Positions 33,111 to 40,802 of a stretch of 64,000 bases of DNA are shown one piece after another. Position numbers and translations under genes: made by a program. The notes under the pieces are model-generated. The model made no database searches and was not told the DNA's origin. It saw only the letters and a list, made by a program, of their open reading frames with translations. The DNA lies in NCBI GenBank assembly GCA_902477765.1, contig CABSIM010000005.1, forward strand, positions 38,524 to 102,523, in the 5' to 3' direction. The first letter of the stretch is position 1, and every line of letters begins with the position of its first letter. Source of the stretch: an uncultured Clostridiaceae bacterium (lineage in GTDB: Bacteria > Bacillota > Clostridia > Lachnospirales > Lachnospiraceae).

Positions 33111-33125
33111 GACAGCTTTAACGCA
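33109..33125 (+). other. Right attachment repeat (attR)
   Basis: AAGACAGCTTTAACGCA is identical to 26606-26622. Unlike the left site, the outer flanks here do not form a matching dyad. From here to 33284 there is no gene: a weak dyad (ATGGAA...TTCCAT around GGCT/AGCC) and repeated CTGATAT-type words are all that is seen, and no clear terminator. Confidence 0.8.
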
Positions 33126-33284
33126 GAATATATGCAGAAAATGGAATCCAGGGCTTTTTTACAGCCTTTTCCATCCCTTTCCCCGGATTCGGTTCTTTCT
33201 GATATATACAGGCTTTCTGTTCTTCTGATATCAGACATATATGCAGAATCTGAAATTTTCAGAAAGGAAATTCATAAATCTTCT

Positions 33285-34034
33285 ATGAAATTACAACGTT
33301 TGCTGAGCCTTGTACGCAAGGCTGTTGATGATTATCAGCTCATTGATGAAAACGATAAAATTGCAATCGGTATTTCCGGAGGCAAAGACAGTCTTGCACT
33401 TCTCTATGCCATGCAGGCCCTCCGCAGATTTTATCCCAGGCCGTTTGAACTGCATGGATTTACCGTGGATCTTGGATTCGGGACCCAGGATTTCCGGGCT
33501 ATTGAGGCTCTCTGTTCCGATTTTGAGGTTCCTTATACCGTCATTCCCACGGATATCGCATCCGTTGTTTTCGAGTCCAGAAAAGAAAACAATCCCTGTT
33601 CCCTGTGTGCCAAAATGCGCAAGGGAGCTTTGAATCAGGCCGCTCTTGATGCAGGATGCACCAAGGTGGCATATGCCCATCACAGAGACGACATAATTGA
33701 AACCATGATGCTTTCTCTGATTTATGAAGGCAGATTCTATACCTTCTCTCCCAGGACATACCTGGACCGTACAGGGCTGACCGTGATCCGTCCGATGATG
33801 TATGCAGGCGAATCGGATATCATAGGGTTTAAGAACAAATATCAGCTTCCTGTATGCAAGAATCCGTGTCCGGTGGACGGAAAGACCAAACGTGAATATG
33901 TGAAAAAACTTGTTGCTTCTCTGAATCAGGAAAATCCGGGAGTCAAAGACAGATTCTTTCACGCGGTTCTCGAGGGAAAGATTGAAGGCTGGCCGGAAAA
34001 ATATGTCAGGAAAGATGCCGCAGGAAGGGAATGA
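33285..34034 (+). CDS. TtcA-like tRNA-thiolation family protein
   Basis: This 249-aa adenine-nucleotide alpha-hydrolase (PP-loop) protein has SGGKDSLALLYAM, the CSLCAKMRKG cysteine pair, AHHRDDIIETMMLSL and KNPCPVDGKTKREYVK, as in TtcA/TtuA-type tRNA 2-thiolation enzymes that use an Fe-S cluster. The frame is open to 33132, but residues before ATG 33285 do not resemble the family and the region spans the prophage border. AAAGGA lies about 15 bases upstream. It is followed 12 bases later by the recombinase and is probably co-transcribed. Confidence 0.88.
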   Translation: MKLQRLLSLVRKAVDDYQLIDENDKIAIGISGGKDSLALLYAMQALRRFYPRPFELHGFTVDLGFGTQDFRAIEALCSDFEVPYTVIPTDIASVVFESRKENNPCSLCAKMRKGALNQAALDAGCTKVAYAHHRDDIIETMMLSLIYEGRFYTFSPRTYLDRTGLTVIRPMMYAGESDIIGFKNKYQLPVCKNPCPVDGKTKREYVKKLVASLNQENPGVKDRFFHAVLEGKIEGWPEKYVRKDAAGRE

Positions 34035-34046
34035 AAGGAGAAAACC

Positions 34047-35099
34047 ATGGCAGCACTCTCTTATCATGAACAGAAAGACATAGAAAATATTAAAAAACTC
34101 CGGGAGCTGATCCGGGACCTTCCTGATTTCTGCCGTGATTTTTTCCGCGGCATAGAGCCAAGGACCTCCACACGTACGCGGCTTGCCTATGCCTACGATC
34201 TCAGGATATTTTTTGATTTCCTAAGGCATGCCAATTCTGAGGCAGCAAAACTGGGGAATGCGATTCCGCTGTCCTTTCTGGAACGCCTGACCGTCACGGA
34301 TCTTGAAGAATATATGGAGTATCTGAAATGCCACCCTTCTGCTTACGAGGAAGACGTGACAAACACCGAGCGCGGAATCATGAGAAAGATCTCTTCTCTC
34401 CGAAGCTTTTATAATTATTTTTACAGAAATGAGCGCATCGAAAAAAATCCGGCCGCTCTTGTCCAACTTCCCAAACTTCATGAAAAGGAAATTATCCGTC
34501 TTGAAGTGGATGAGGTTGCAAAGCTTCTGGATCTTGTGGAAGATGGAGAAAAGCTTACAGAACGTCAGAAAAAATACCATCAGCTTACGAAAACCAGAGA
34601 TCTGGCACTGCTCTCTCTTCTTCTGGGCACGGGAATCCGTGTATCAGAATGTGTGGGACTGAATTTAAAAGATGTGGATATGGAAAACTGCGGTGTCCGG
34701 GTATACCGTAAAGGCGGAAAGGAAGCGGTTGTTTATTTCAGCGATGAGGTCCGGGATATACTGGAATCATATCTTGAAGAGCGCAGCCGGATTGATGCCT
34801 GTGCAGGACATGAAGATGCATTCTTCCTCTCCCTTCAGAAACGGCGTATGGCAGTAAGAAGCGTTGAAAATCTGGTAAAAAAATACGCCACTCTGGCGGC
34901 ACCTCTGAAGAAAATCACGCCTCATAAGCTGCGCAGTACATACGGAACAAGTCTGTACCGGGAAACCGGGGACATTTATCTCGTGGCAGATGTGCTTGGA
35001 CACAGCGATGTCAATACTACGAAAAAACACTATGCAGCCCAGGAAGATGAACGGAGGCGCCGTGCCAGAAATATGGTGCGTCTGCGCGAGGAAAAGTGA
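34047..35099 (+). CDS. XerS-like tyrosine recombinase (likely chromosome dimer resolution)
   Basis: This 350-aa tyrosine recombinase has a full catalytic set: Arg in GTGIRVSE, Lys in YRKGGKE, His-Arg in PHKLRSTYG, His in LGHSDVNTTKKH and the nucleophile Tyr in KKHYAAQ. The long N-terminal helix and overall length near 350 aa resemble the single-protein XerS systems more than XerC/XerD (about 300 aa). GAAAGGAGA precedes ATG 34047. It lies beside a host TtcA-like gene and lexA, outside the prophage repeats, so it is taken as a host gene. Its role as the inovirus integrase is a hypothesis. Confidence 0.85.
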   Translation: MAALSYHEQKDIENIKKLRELIRDLPDFCRDFFRGIEPRTSTRTRLAYAYDLRIFFDFLRHANSEAAKLGNAIPLSFLERLTVTDLEEYMEYLKCHPSAYEEDVTNTERGIMRKISSLRSFYNYFYRNERIEKNPAALVQLPKLHEKEIIRLEVDEVAKLLDLVEDGEKLTERQKKYHQLTKTRDLALLSLLLGTGIRVSECVGLNLKDVDMENCGVRVYRKGGKEAVVYFSDEVRDILESYLEERSRIDACAGHEDAFFLSLQKRRMAVRSVENLVKKYATLAAPLKKITPHKLRSTYGTSLYRETGDIYLVADVLGHSDVNTTKKHYAAQEDERRRRARNMVRLREEK

Positions 35100-35426
35100 T
35101 AAAATTAATAAAATTACACAGCAGAGCGGCAGGCCATGCAGAGGATGGTATGGCAGATACAGAAGGAACCTGTCACCATTCATGCCATGCTTTGCTGTAT
35201 TGGGTGGATATCTCATTTTATTTATTTTTACCGGTTTCAGAATTTTGAAGTATCAGGATATCAAATAATAGCCATACAGATTTCTTGCAAAAGACAAAGG
35301 CAGGGACGGTAAATGCCATTCCGCCTTTGTCTTTTCAGCATTTAAGTACAATTTCTTGTGGTTCAGAAAAAAGCTAAGAAAGAAACCGGACATCCGGGAA
35401 ATTGATCTTTTATATGCAGATTTCCG
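35100..35426. other. Intergenic region without a gene
   Basis: 327 bases between the recombinase and the convergent YneA-like gene. The only clear element is the terminator at 35290-35335. Open frames here are short and look like chance. Confidence 0.7.
35290..35335 (+). terminator. Terminator downstream of the recombinase gene
   Basis: AAAGACAAAGGC (35290-35301) pairs with GCCTTTGTCTTT (35323-35334), followed by T. The A-rich 5' side means it could act in both directions between the convergent genes. Confidence 0.7.
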
Positions 35427-35735
35427 CTACTTGGCCGGAGCATCAGAAAAATATACCACGGTCAGGGAACTTCCGGTTATAATTTTGTCCGTTTTCATCT
35501 GATTCATGGCCTTCAGCTCTCCGACATACTCCTGGATGCTCATTCCGGAGTTTTCACTGTATTTTTCTGCTATGGTCCACAGCGTATCTCCTTTCTGTAT
35601 TTCAATATCCGTATAGTACCGGCATACAGACACAGTCGGTTCCTCTGTATTTGCCATAACCAGAGTCCTGCCGAAAAAGCAGGATATCAGAACAACCAGT
35701 ACGGTCAAAAGAAGAAGTGTTTTTTTCATACTCAT
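35427..35735 (-). CDS. YneA-like LysM protein (SOS division inhibitor candidate)
   Basis: This 102-aa protein has one N-terminal membrane segment (TLLLLTVLVVLISCFF) and a LysM domain (EIQKGDTLWTIAEKYSEN ... GSSLTVVYF). Small membrane LysM proteins divergent from lexA correspond to YneA, which delays division during the SOS response. Starts at 35735 (MSMKK) and 35729 (MKKTL) are both possible; AAGGAGG is nearer the first but better spaced for the second. Its promoter is overlapped by a perfect LexA box. Confidence 0.8.
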   Translation of the reverse strand: MSMKKTLLLLTVLVVLISCFFGRTLVMANTEEPTVSVCRYYTDIEIQKGDTLWTIAEKYSENSGMSIQEYVGELKAMNQMKTDKIITGSSLTVVYFSDAPAK

Positions 35736-35763
35736 ATATCCTCCTTGAGCAAACATAAGTTCG

Positions 35764-35845
35764 GGAACATCTGTTCTGATTTGAATTATAACGTTCGAAC
35801 AGATGTTTGTCAATGCTTTTTTCAAAAAAACCGAACAAAGGTTTG
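35764..35845. promoter_or_regulatory. yneA promoter and three LexA (SOS) boxes
   Basis: CGAACAGATGTTTG (35796-35809) fits the Firmicute box CGAACRNRYGTTYG exactly and lies in the 17-base spacer of the minus-strand promoter TTGACA-TATAAT. CGAACAAAGGTTTG (35832-35845) has one mismatch and lies on the lexA side. GGAACATCTGTTCT (35764-35777) is a weaker copy downstream of the yneA start site. LexA should repress both divergent genes from here. Confidence 0.85.
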
Positions 35846-35956
35846 CTTTTTGCAGTTATATATGTTAGTATAGATACAGAAATTTATTTTCATAAATCTG
35901 TTCCGCCGCAGGGCCTGCAGACAACGATTTTTTACATAGAATTGAGGAGATAATAT

Positions 35957-36574
35957 ATGAGTCAGGGAAGAATCACGGAAAAACAGAAAGAGATTCTGGA
36001 GTATATCAAGGAAACCATTCTGAAAAAAGGATATCCCCCGGCTGTCAGGGAAATCTGTGAGGCAGTCCATCTGAAATCCACCTCTTCTGTCCATTCCCAT
36101 CTGGAGTCTCTGGAAAAAAACGGATATATACGCAGAGACCCGACAAAGCCCCGTACAATAGAAATTCTGGATGACGAATTTGCACTGACGAGACGCGAAA
36201 TGGTACAGATTCCTCTGATCGGCACTGTAGCTGCCGGCACGCCTATTCTTGCGCAGGAAAATATTGAATCCTACATGCCGTTTCCGGCCGAAATGCTGCC
36301 CAACAGAGATATCTTCATGCTCCGCGTAAAAGGTGACAGTATGGTTGAAGCCGGCATTCTCAGCGGAGACCAGGTCCTTGTATCCAGTCAGTCCACTGCA
36401 GAAAACGGAGACATGGTCGTGGCGCTGGTGGATGATTCTGCAACGGTAAAGACTTTTTATAAAGAAAACGGCCATTATCGTCTTCAGCCCCACAATTCGT
36501 CCATGGAACCCATTATTGTAGATGAAGTTCAGATACTCGGAAAGGTGATCGGTCTGTTTCGTATGATGAACTGA
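35957..36574 (+). CDS. lexA: LexA repressor
   Basis: This is the SOS master repressor, 205 aa. The N-terminal winged helix binds DNA (GYPPAVREICEAVHLKSTSSVHSHL, here shortened to PPAVREICEAV). The self-cleavage site is AAGTP with Ala-Gly, the catalytic serine is in VKGDSMVEAGI and the lysine in ATVKTFYKE. GAGGAGATA lies upstream of the start. Autoregulation is expected from the SOS boxes in the shared upstream region. Confidence 0.97.
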   Translation: MSQGRITEKQKEILEYIKETILKKGYPPAVREICEAVHLKSTSSVHSHLESLEKNGYIRRDPTKPRTIEILDDEFALTRREMVQIPLIGTVAAGTPILAQENIESYMPFPAEMLPNRDIFMLRVKGDSMVEAGILSGDQVLVSSQSTAENGDMVVALVDDSATVKTFYKENGHYRLQPHNSSMEPIIVDEVQILGKVIGLFRMMN

Positions 36575-36682
36575 CAGCTTCTGTTCTGTCTGTCAAAAGA
36601 ATAAAAACCATCTCGTTTCGTCTGCGCCGGAACAGATTTTCCGTTCTGCCCCGGCGAATCGGAACACATCGGATCATCCGCA

Positions 36683-36731
36683 GAAGAAAAGGCAGGAAGA
36701 TTCCTGATTATGTTCAGGTTCTCTTCCTGCC
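36683..36731 (-). terminator. Terminator of the rsfS operon
   Basis: GGCAGGAAGA and TCTTCCTGCC (36691-36700 and 36722-36731) form a stem. Read on the minus strand it is followed by TTTTCTT. It ends the long minus-strand operon, and faces lexA. Confidence 0.75.
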
Positions 36732-36789
36732 CTTCTGCATCTGTTTTGTTTTCAATTCATCTGCGGTTTTGCCATTGCGTTTTTCAGGA

Positions 36790-37143
36790 TCAGAGTTCCT
36801 CCACGGACTCCACGATTTTCCCGTCTCTCCAGATCCGTTCCAGATCGTAGAAAAGACGGTCCTCCTTGGAAAATACGTGAACGATCATGTCGCCGTAATC
36901 CAGAAGTACCCACGTGGAACTGCTGTTTCCTTCTTTCTGCCTGCATTCATATCCGGCCTTAAAAAGTTTTTCTTCCACATTGTCTACCAGCGCCTGCGCC
37001 TGATTTGTGTTGGAGGCGCTGGCCAGTACAAAATAATCCGCAATTACGCTGACATTTTCAATGTCGATAATTTTGATATCTTCTCCCTTTTTTTCGGACA
37101 ACGCTTCCGCGGCGATTTTCACCATTTCTTTTGACTGTTTCAA
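36790..37143 (-). CDS. rsfS: Ribosome silencing factor RsfS
   Basis: RsfS binds L14 and blocks subunit joining when nutrients are scarce. The 117-aa protein has the typical IKIIDIENVSVIADYFVLASASN, GNSSSTWVLLDYGDMIVHVFS and FYDLERIW segments (each conserved in the family). It overlaps the 3' end of yqeK by 86 bases, longer than usual. The order nadD-yqeK-rsfS is conserved in Firmicutes. Confidence 0.95.
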   Translation of the reverse strand: MKQSKEMVKIAAEALSEKKGEDIKIIDIENVSVIADYFVLASASNTNQAQALVDNVEEKLFKAGYECRQKEGNSSSTWVLLDYGDMIVHVFSKEDRLFYDLERIWRDGKIVESVEEL

Positions 37144-37768
37144 ATGTCTGTCCCTCCTTTTTTTCTGTTGATTCCTTTCTGCACTGCCGGTTCTGTGTCA
37201 CAGTCCGTCTCATATCCTCGCATGCCATAATGGTCTTCTTATCAATCGGACAGTTTCTGCTCTTCAGATAAGACAGTGTGCTTTCCATAACAGCCAGACA
37301 TGCTTCATCCAGATCCACAAATGCCAGTTTCCGTATTTCGGCCAGATCTGCCGCTTTCCAGCGCCTGGGCTCAATATAGTCAGCCAGATACAGGATCTTG
37401 TCCAGAAGTGTCATTCCGCAGCGTCCTGTGGTATGGCATTCAATGGCTTCCCGTATCTCCTTGTCATGAATCCCGTATTTCTCTTCCGCCATCCAGCCAC
37501 CGAGTTTTGCGTGAAGCAGGGATGGGTCTGTAACCTCTGCATCGGAAACAGGGATTTCACGTTCCAGGCATTTTTTCAGCATGGATGCCTCATCATACCG
37601 TTTTGCACAGTCATGCAGAAGTCCTGCCAGTTCAGCCCTGTCCAGGTCAAATCCATACCGCATGGCCAGGCACTGGCAGGTATACGCCACTCCCAGTGTA
37701 TGTTCAAAGCGCATGGGATCCAGCTTTTTTTTCAGATGTTTTCTGATTTCCGGAACTCTATCGTCCAT
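37058..37768 (-). CDS. yqeK: YqeK family HD-domain phosphohydrolase
   Basis: This HD-domain enzyme of the YqeK family, characterised as a diadenosine tetraphosphate hydrolase, is 236 aa here. Motifs are RFEHTLGVAYTC, AGLLHDCAKRY with the HD pair, HAKLGGWMAEE and ILYLADYIEPRR. ATG 37768 (MDDRVPEI) is preferred over the longer frame, which runs into nadD. The basic C-terminal 45 residues overlap rsfS and may be poorly conserved. Confidence 0.9.
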   Translation of the reverse strand: MDDRVPEIRKHLKKKLDPMRFEHTLGVAYTCQCLAMRYGFDLDRAELAGLLHDCAKRYDEASMLKKCLEREIPVSDAEVTDPSLLHAKLGGWMAEEKYGIHDKEIREAIECHTTGRCGMTLLDKILYLADYIEPRRWKAADLAEIRKLAFVDLDEACLAVMESTLSYLKSRNCPIDKKTIMACEDMRRTVTQNRQCRKESTEKKEGQTFETVKRNGENRRGSVVRKKGRRYQNYRH

Positions 37769-38420
37769 GATGGGGATTCTCCTTTTCTTCTCTGGCGCAT
37801 TTTTCCGTACCGCATGTGCCATATAGTCCGTGAAGCCGGATATACGCTTCCACTTGTTCCGGTACAAAACTGCTTATGGACCTGCCCTCTGCCGCACGTT
37901 TCCTGATATCTGCCGAAGAGACCGATATCTCTTCATTGTGGAGCAGGTGGATGCGTGCCCCATAAGTACGCCTCAGATAATCTGCCTGCTGTTCCAGAGT
38001 CAGTTCCTGGCTTTCATATTCTCTTCCTGATACCAGGAAAGTGGCAAGGGACATGACAATTTCCGGATGGTACCATGTTTCCATCTGAAACAGGGAATCG
38101 GCACCGGCAATGAAAAAGAAACTGGCATCAGGATACTGCTCCGTAAGAAGCTTTAACGTCTGCGCCGTATAGGTATTGCCCTCCCGTTTCATTTCAAAAT
38201 CAGAAACCCGGCAGAACGGAAGATCTTCCAGAGCCAGCCGCAGCATGGCGATTCTGTCCTCTCCCGGAGTAATCGAATGATCTTTTTTATGCGGAGGAAT
38301 ATGGGACGGCATATACCAGACTTCATCCAGATCATATTCTTCATAAGCCTGGCGTCCCAGAAGAAGATGTCCGTTGTGGACCGGATCAAATGTTCCGCCC
38401 ATGATTCCGATACGTTTCAT
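37758..38420 (-). CDS. nadD: Nicotinate-nucleotide adenylyltransferase
   Basis: NadD makes deamido-NAD from NaMN and ATP. The 220-aa protein has GIMGGTFDPVHNGHL with the HxGH nucleotide-transfer motif, MPSHIPPHK, FIAGADSLFQMETW and ISVSSADIRKR, the variant of ISxTxIR. It overlaps the yqeK start by 11 bases. The last 25 residues are polar and likely disordered. Confidence 0.96.
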   Translation of the reverse strand: MKRIGIMGGTFDPVHNGHLLLGRQAYEEYDLDEVWYMPSHIPPHKKDHSITPGEDRIAMLRLALEDLPFCRVSDFEMKREGNTYTAQTLKLLTEQYPDASFFFIAGADSLFQMETWYHPEIVMSLATFLVSGREYESQELTLEQQADYLRRTYGARIHLLHNEEISVSSADIRKRAAEGRSISSFVPEQVEAYIRLHGLYGTCGTEKCAREEKENPHHGR

Positions 38421-38452
38421 AAGCAGACTCCTTTCTCACAATCAGTCTCAGC

Positions 38453-38752
38453 TTACTGCTGCGGCAGAAGGATCTTCCGGTTTTTCTCTTCTTTTGCCGG
38501 TTTGTAAAGAACGATCATTTTTCCGATCACCTGAACCACCTGGGAATGTGTCCGTTCCGCAAGAATGGCAGCGAGGACCTTTCCGTCATCTGCACAGTTT
38601 TTCAGTACATGAATTTTGATCAGTTCTCTGGCCTCCAGTGCCTCTGACACGGACTGGGTGATTTCCGGCGTCAGGCTTGATTTCCCGATCTGGAGAATCG
38701 GATCCATGGTCATAGCCAGACCTTTCAGATAAGCACGCTGTTTGCTTGTCAT
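38453..38752 (-). CDS. yhbY: YhbY family RNA-binding protein (CRM domain)
   Basis: This 99-aa CRM-domain protein is associated with pre-50S particles. Conserved stretches are LTSKQRAYLKGLAMTMDPILQIGK in part (SKQRAYLKGLA) and HSQVVQVIGKMIVLYKP. It sits 12 bases after obg and 32 before nadD, a standard order in Firmicutes. Confidence 0.93.
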   Translation of the reverse strand: MTSKQRAYLKGLAMTMDPILQIGKSSLTPEITQSVSEALEARELIKIHVLKNCADDGKVLAAILAERTHSQVVQVIGKMIVLYKPAKEEKNRKILLPQQ

Positions 38753-38764
38753 ATTTTTTCTCCT

Positions 38765-40045
38765 TTATTTATAGTAATCGAATTCCAGTCCGTACATACG
38801 GACCGTATCGCCTTCTTCTATTCCTGCTTTTTCCAGATCTGCAAGAATTCCTGTCTGCTTCAGGAATTTCTGGAAAAAGTCAAATCCTTTTTCAGAATCC
38901 AGATTGGTATATCCCAGCATCTTTTCGATTCTCGGGCCTTCCACCACAAAGGCTCCGTCCTCAGCTCGTTCCACCGTATAGGGAAGCGTCTGATCTCCGA
39001 GATATTCAATCTCAAATTCTTTCTGGAACATTTTCGGTGTCCTGTCCACATGCTTCAGAAGATCCAGAAGATGGTACAGAAGTTCCCGGACACCGTCTCC
39101 GCTCACTGCGGAAATACCGAATACGGGGATTTCCGGCTCAAATTCTTTTTTCAGCTTTTCCAGAGGGCTTTCTCCTTCTCCGTAATAAACATCCATCTTA
39201 TTGGCGGCAATGGCCTGAGGAAGTTTCAGAAGTTCCGGATTGTACTGTTCCAGTTCATGCATGATGGCATGAATATCCTCCACCGGATCCCGCCCCTCCA
39301 CAGAAGCGGCATCCACCACATGAAGAAGAATCTTGGTCCGCTCAATATGGCGCAGGAATTCATGGCCGAGACCGGCACCTTCTGATGCACCTTCGATGAG
39401 CCCCGGAATATCAGCAATGACAAAGCTGTTTCCCTCGCCCAGATCCACAACACCCAGATGGGGATTCAGCGTCGTGAAATGGTAATTGGCAATCTTGGGA
39501 CGGGCATTGGACACTCTGGAAAGCAGGGTGGATTTTCCCACATTGGGGAATCCCACGAGCCCTACATCGGCAATGACCTTCAGTTCCAGCTGGACCCAGA
39601 GTTCCTGTCCCGGCTTTCCCGGCTGCGCATATTTCGGCACCTGCATGGTGGCAGTGGCAAAATGCATATTGCCCAGTCCGCCTTTTCCGCCTTTCAGAAT
39701 AACCTCCCGGCGGTTTTCTCCGGACATATCCGTAATGACTTTTCCGGATTCCAGATCCTTTACCACAGTTCCTTCCGGCACCTTGATCACAAGGTCCTTT
39801 CCGTTGGCCCCATGGCAGCGGCGTTTTCCGCCTTCTTCTCCGTTTCCGGCGGCGTACTTTCTCACATGTCTGAAATCCACCAGTGTGTTGAGTCCGTCAT
39901 CCACTTCAAAGATGATGTCGCCGCCGTCGCCGCCGTCACCGCCGTCCGGTCCGCCATTGGCAACATAAAGTTCTCTGCGGAAGCTTACATGTCCGTTGCC
40001 GCCGTCTCCTGATTTTATAAATACCTTTGCACTGTCTGTAAACAT
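38765..40045 (-). CDS. obg: GTPase Obg
   Basis: Obg is an essential 50S-assembly GTPase, 426 aa. The glycine-rich Obg fold starts at MFTDSAKVFIKSGDGGNG. The G domain has GFPNVGKSTLL, DIPGLIEGA and NKMD. A C-terminal Obg (OCT) domain ends the protein. The frame is open to 40168, but upstream residues are unrelated and cover the rpmA terminator, so ATG 40045 is chosen. Confidence 0.97.
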   Translation of the reverse strand: MFTDSAKVFIKSGDGGNGHVSFRRELYVANGGPDGGDGGDGGDIIFEVDDGLNTLVDFRHVRKYAAGNGEEGGKRRCHGANGKDLVIKVPEGTVVKDLESGKVITDMSGENRREVILKGGKGGLGNMHFATATMQVPKYAQPGKPGQELWVQLELKVIADVGLVGFPNVGKSTLLSRVSNARPKIANYHFTTLNPHLGVVDLGEGNSFVIADIPGLIEGASEGAGLGHEFLRHIERTKILLHVVDAASVEGRDPVEDIHAIMHELEQYNPELLKLPQAIAANKMDVYYGEGESPLEKLKKEFEPEIPVFGISAVSGDGVRELLYHLLDLLKHVDRTPKMFQKEFEIEYLGDQTLPYTVERAEDGAFVVEGPRIEKMLGYTNLDSEKGFDFFQKFLKQTGILADLEKAGIEEGDTVRMYGLEFDYYK

Positions 40046-40136
40046 CGAAAGACCTGTCCTTTCCAAGGTGTCCGCCGTCTGCCCTGTCTTATGGCTTCCC
40101 GCCATAAAAGCCGTCCGTGCGGCCTGTTTAAACTGC

Positions 40137-40166
40137 AAAAGAGCCCCATACCAAAGTATGGAGCTC
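40137..40166 (-). terminator. Terminator between rpmA and obg
   Basis: On the minus strand GAGCTCCATAC and GTATGGGGCTC (40166-40156 and 40151-40141) form a stem, followed by TTTT. It probably lowers transcription from the rplU-prp-rpmA unit into obg. Confidence 0.8.
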
Positions 40167-40173
40167 ATTCTTA

Positions 40174-40464
40174 TTATTCGTTGATCGCCTTCGGATATAC
40201 AGAAACCTGTTTTTTGTCTCTGCCTTTTCTCTCAAATCTCACAACACCGTCAACCATTGCAAACAGCGTATCATCGCCGCCGCGGCCTACGTTAAGGCCC
40301 GGATGAATTTTGGTGCCGCGCTGTCTGTAAAGAATATTGCCGGCTAAAACGAACTGTCCGTCTGCTCTTTTCGCTCCAAGACGTTTGGATTCGGAGTCTC
40401 TGCCGTTCTTTGTGGAACCAACACCTTTTTTATGAGCAAATAACTGAAGGTTCATCTTAAACAT
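40174..40464 (-). CDS. rpmA: 50S ribosomal protein L27 (with cleavable N-terminus)
   Basis: This 96-aa protein starts MFKMNLQLFAHKKGVGSTKN. The N-terminal extension NLQLF-A is the site cleaved by the protease Prp in Firmicutes before L27 is functional, and prp is the adjacent gene. The rest (GAKRADGQFVLAGNILYRQ, RGTKIHPGLNVG) is typical L27. Confidence 0.97.
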   Translation of the reverse strand: MFKMNLQLFAHKKGVGSTKNGRDSESKRLGAKRADGQFVLAGNILYRQRGTKIHPGLNVGRGGDDTLFAMVDGVVRFERKGRDKKQVSVYPKAINE

Positions 40465-40467
40465 CTG

Positions 40468-40797
40468 TTACACCTCCCTGAATCGAAAGTTGATATATTC
40501 CGCTCCATAATCATCCCGGATACTTTCCAGTCCGAGAATCAGGGATTTCATGAGGAGCTGTGACTCGGGGCTGATTTCACCGGAAAAGGAAAATGTAAAG
40601 CTTCCACCGTCTTCTGCTGCACTGCCCTCAAAAGAGTCGTCAGTGAATGCTTCAACAGAATTTGCCATGTTGAGTGCCAGTGCAGAAACAGCAGCACATA
40701 TTACATCCTGTCCGTATTCTGCATAGCCAGCATGGCCATTGATTTCAATTCCCTTTACCAGTTTTTCCCTGTCACGAAGGATTGTTACCTGAATCAT
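40468..40797 (-). CDS. prp: Ribosomal-processing cysteine protease Prp
   Basis: This 109-aa cysteine protease removes the N-terminal extension of L27. The catalytic His and Cys are in GHAGYAEYGQDVICAAVSAL. It lies between rplU and rpmA with gaps of only 5 and 3 bases, the conserved arrangement in Firmicutes. Confidence 0.93.
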   Translation of the reverse strand: MIQVTILRDREKLVKGIEINGHAGYAEYGQDVICAAVSALALNMANSVEAFTDDSFEGSAAEDGGSFTFSFSGEISPESQLLMKSLILGLESIRDDYGAEYINFRFREV

Positions 40798-40802
40798 TTC
40801 AA

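Larger units (their letters stand above)
26606..33125 (+). mobile_element. Inovirus (filamentous phage) prophage
   Basis: A 6.5 kb block is bounded by the 17-bp direct repeat AAGACAGCTTTAACGCA. All but two genes face one way. The content is what a filamentous phage needs: ssDNA-binding-like protein, Zot/pI-type ATPase, Rep_trans-like initiator, several single-membrane-span coat-like peptides, signal-peptide proteins with a C-terminal anchor, and ribbon-helix-helix repressors. Codons are strongly T-ending (TCT, CTT, GTT, GAT), unlike the flanking genes. No integrase, portal, terminase or tail gene is present. No secretin gene is found, fitting a host with one membrane. The assignment rests on gene content and layout; the ends rest on the direct repeat. 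Confidence 0.9.

Noticed and set aside
33132..33284. Upstream extension of the TtcA-like gene to 33132
   Set aside because: These codons span the prophage border, are Ser/Phe/Ile-rich and do not match the family. ATG 33285 gives the normal start.
34047..35099. Treating the tyrosine recombinase as a phage-encoded integrase
   Set aside because: It lies outside the direct repeats, is in an operon with a host tRNA-modification gene, and has host-like codon use.
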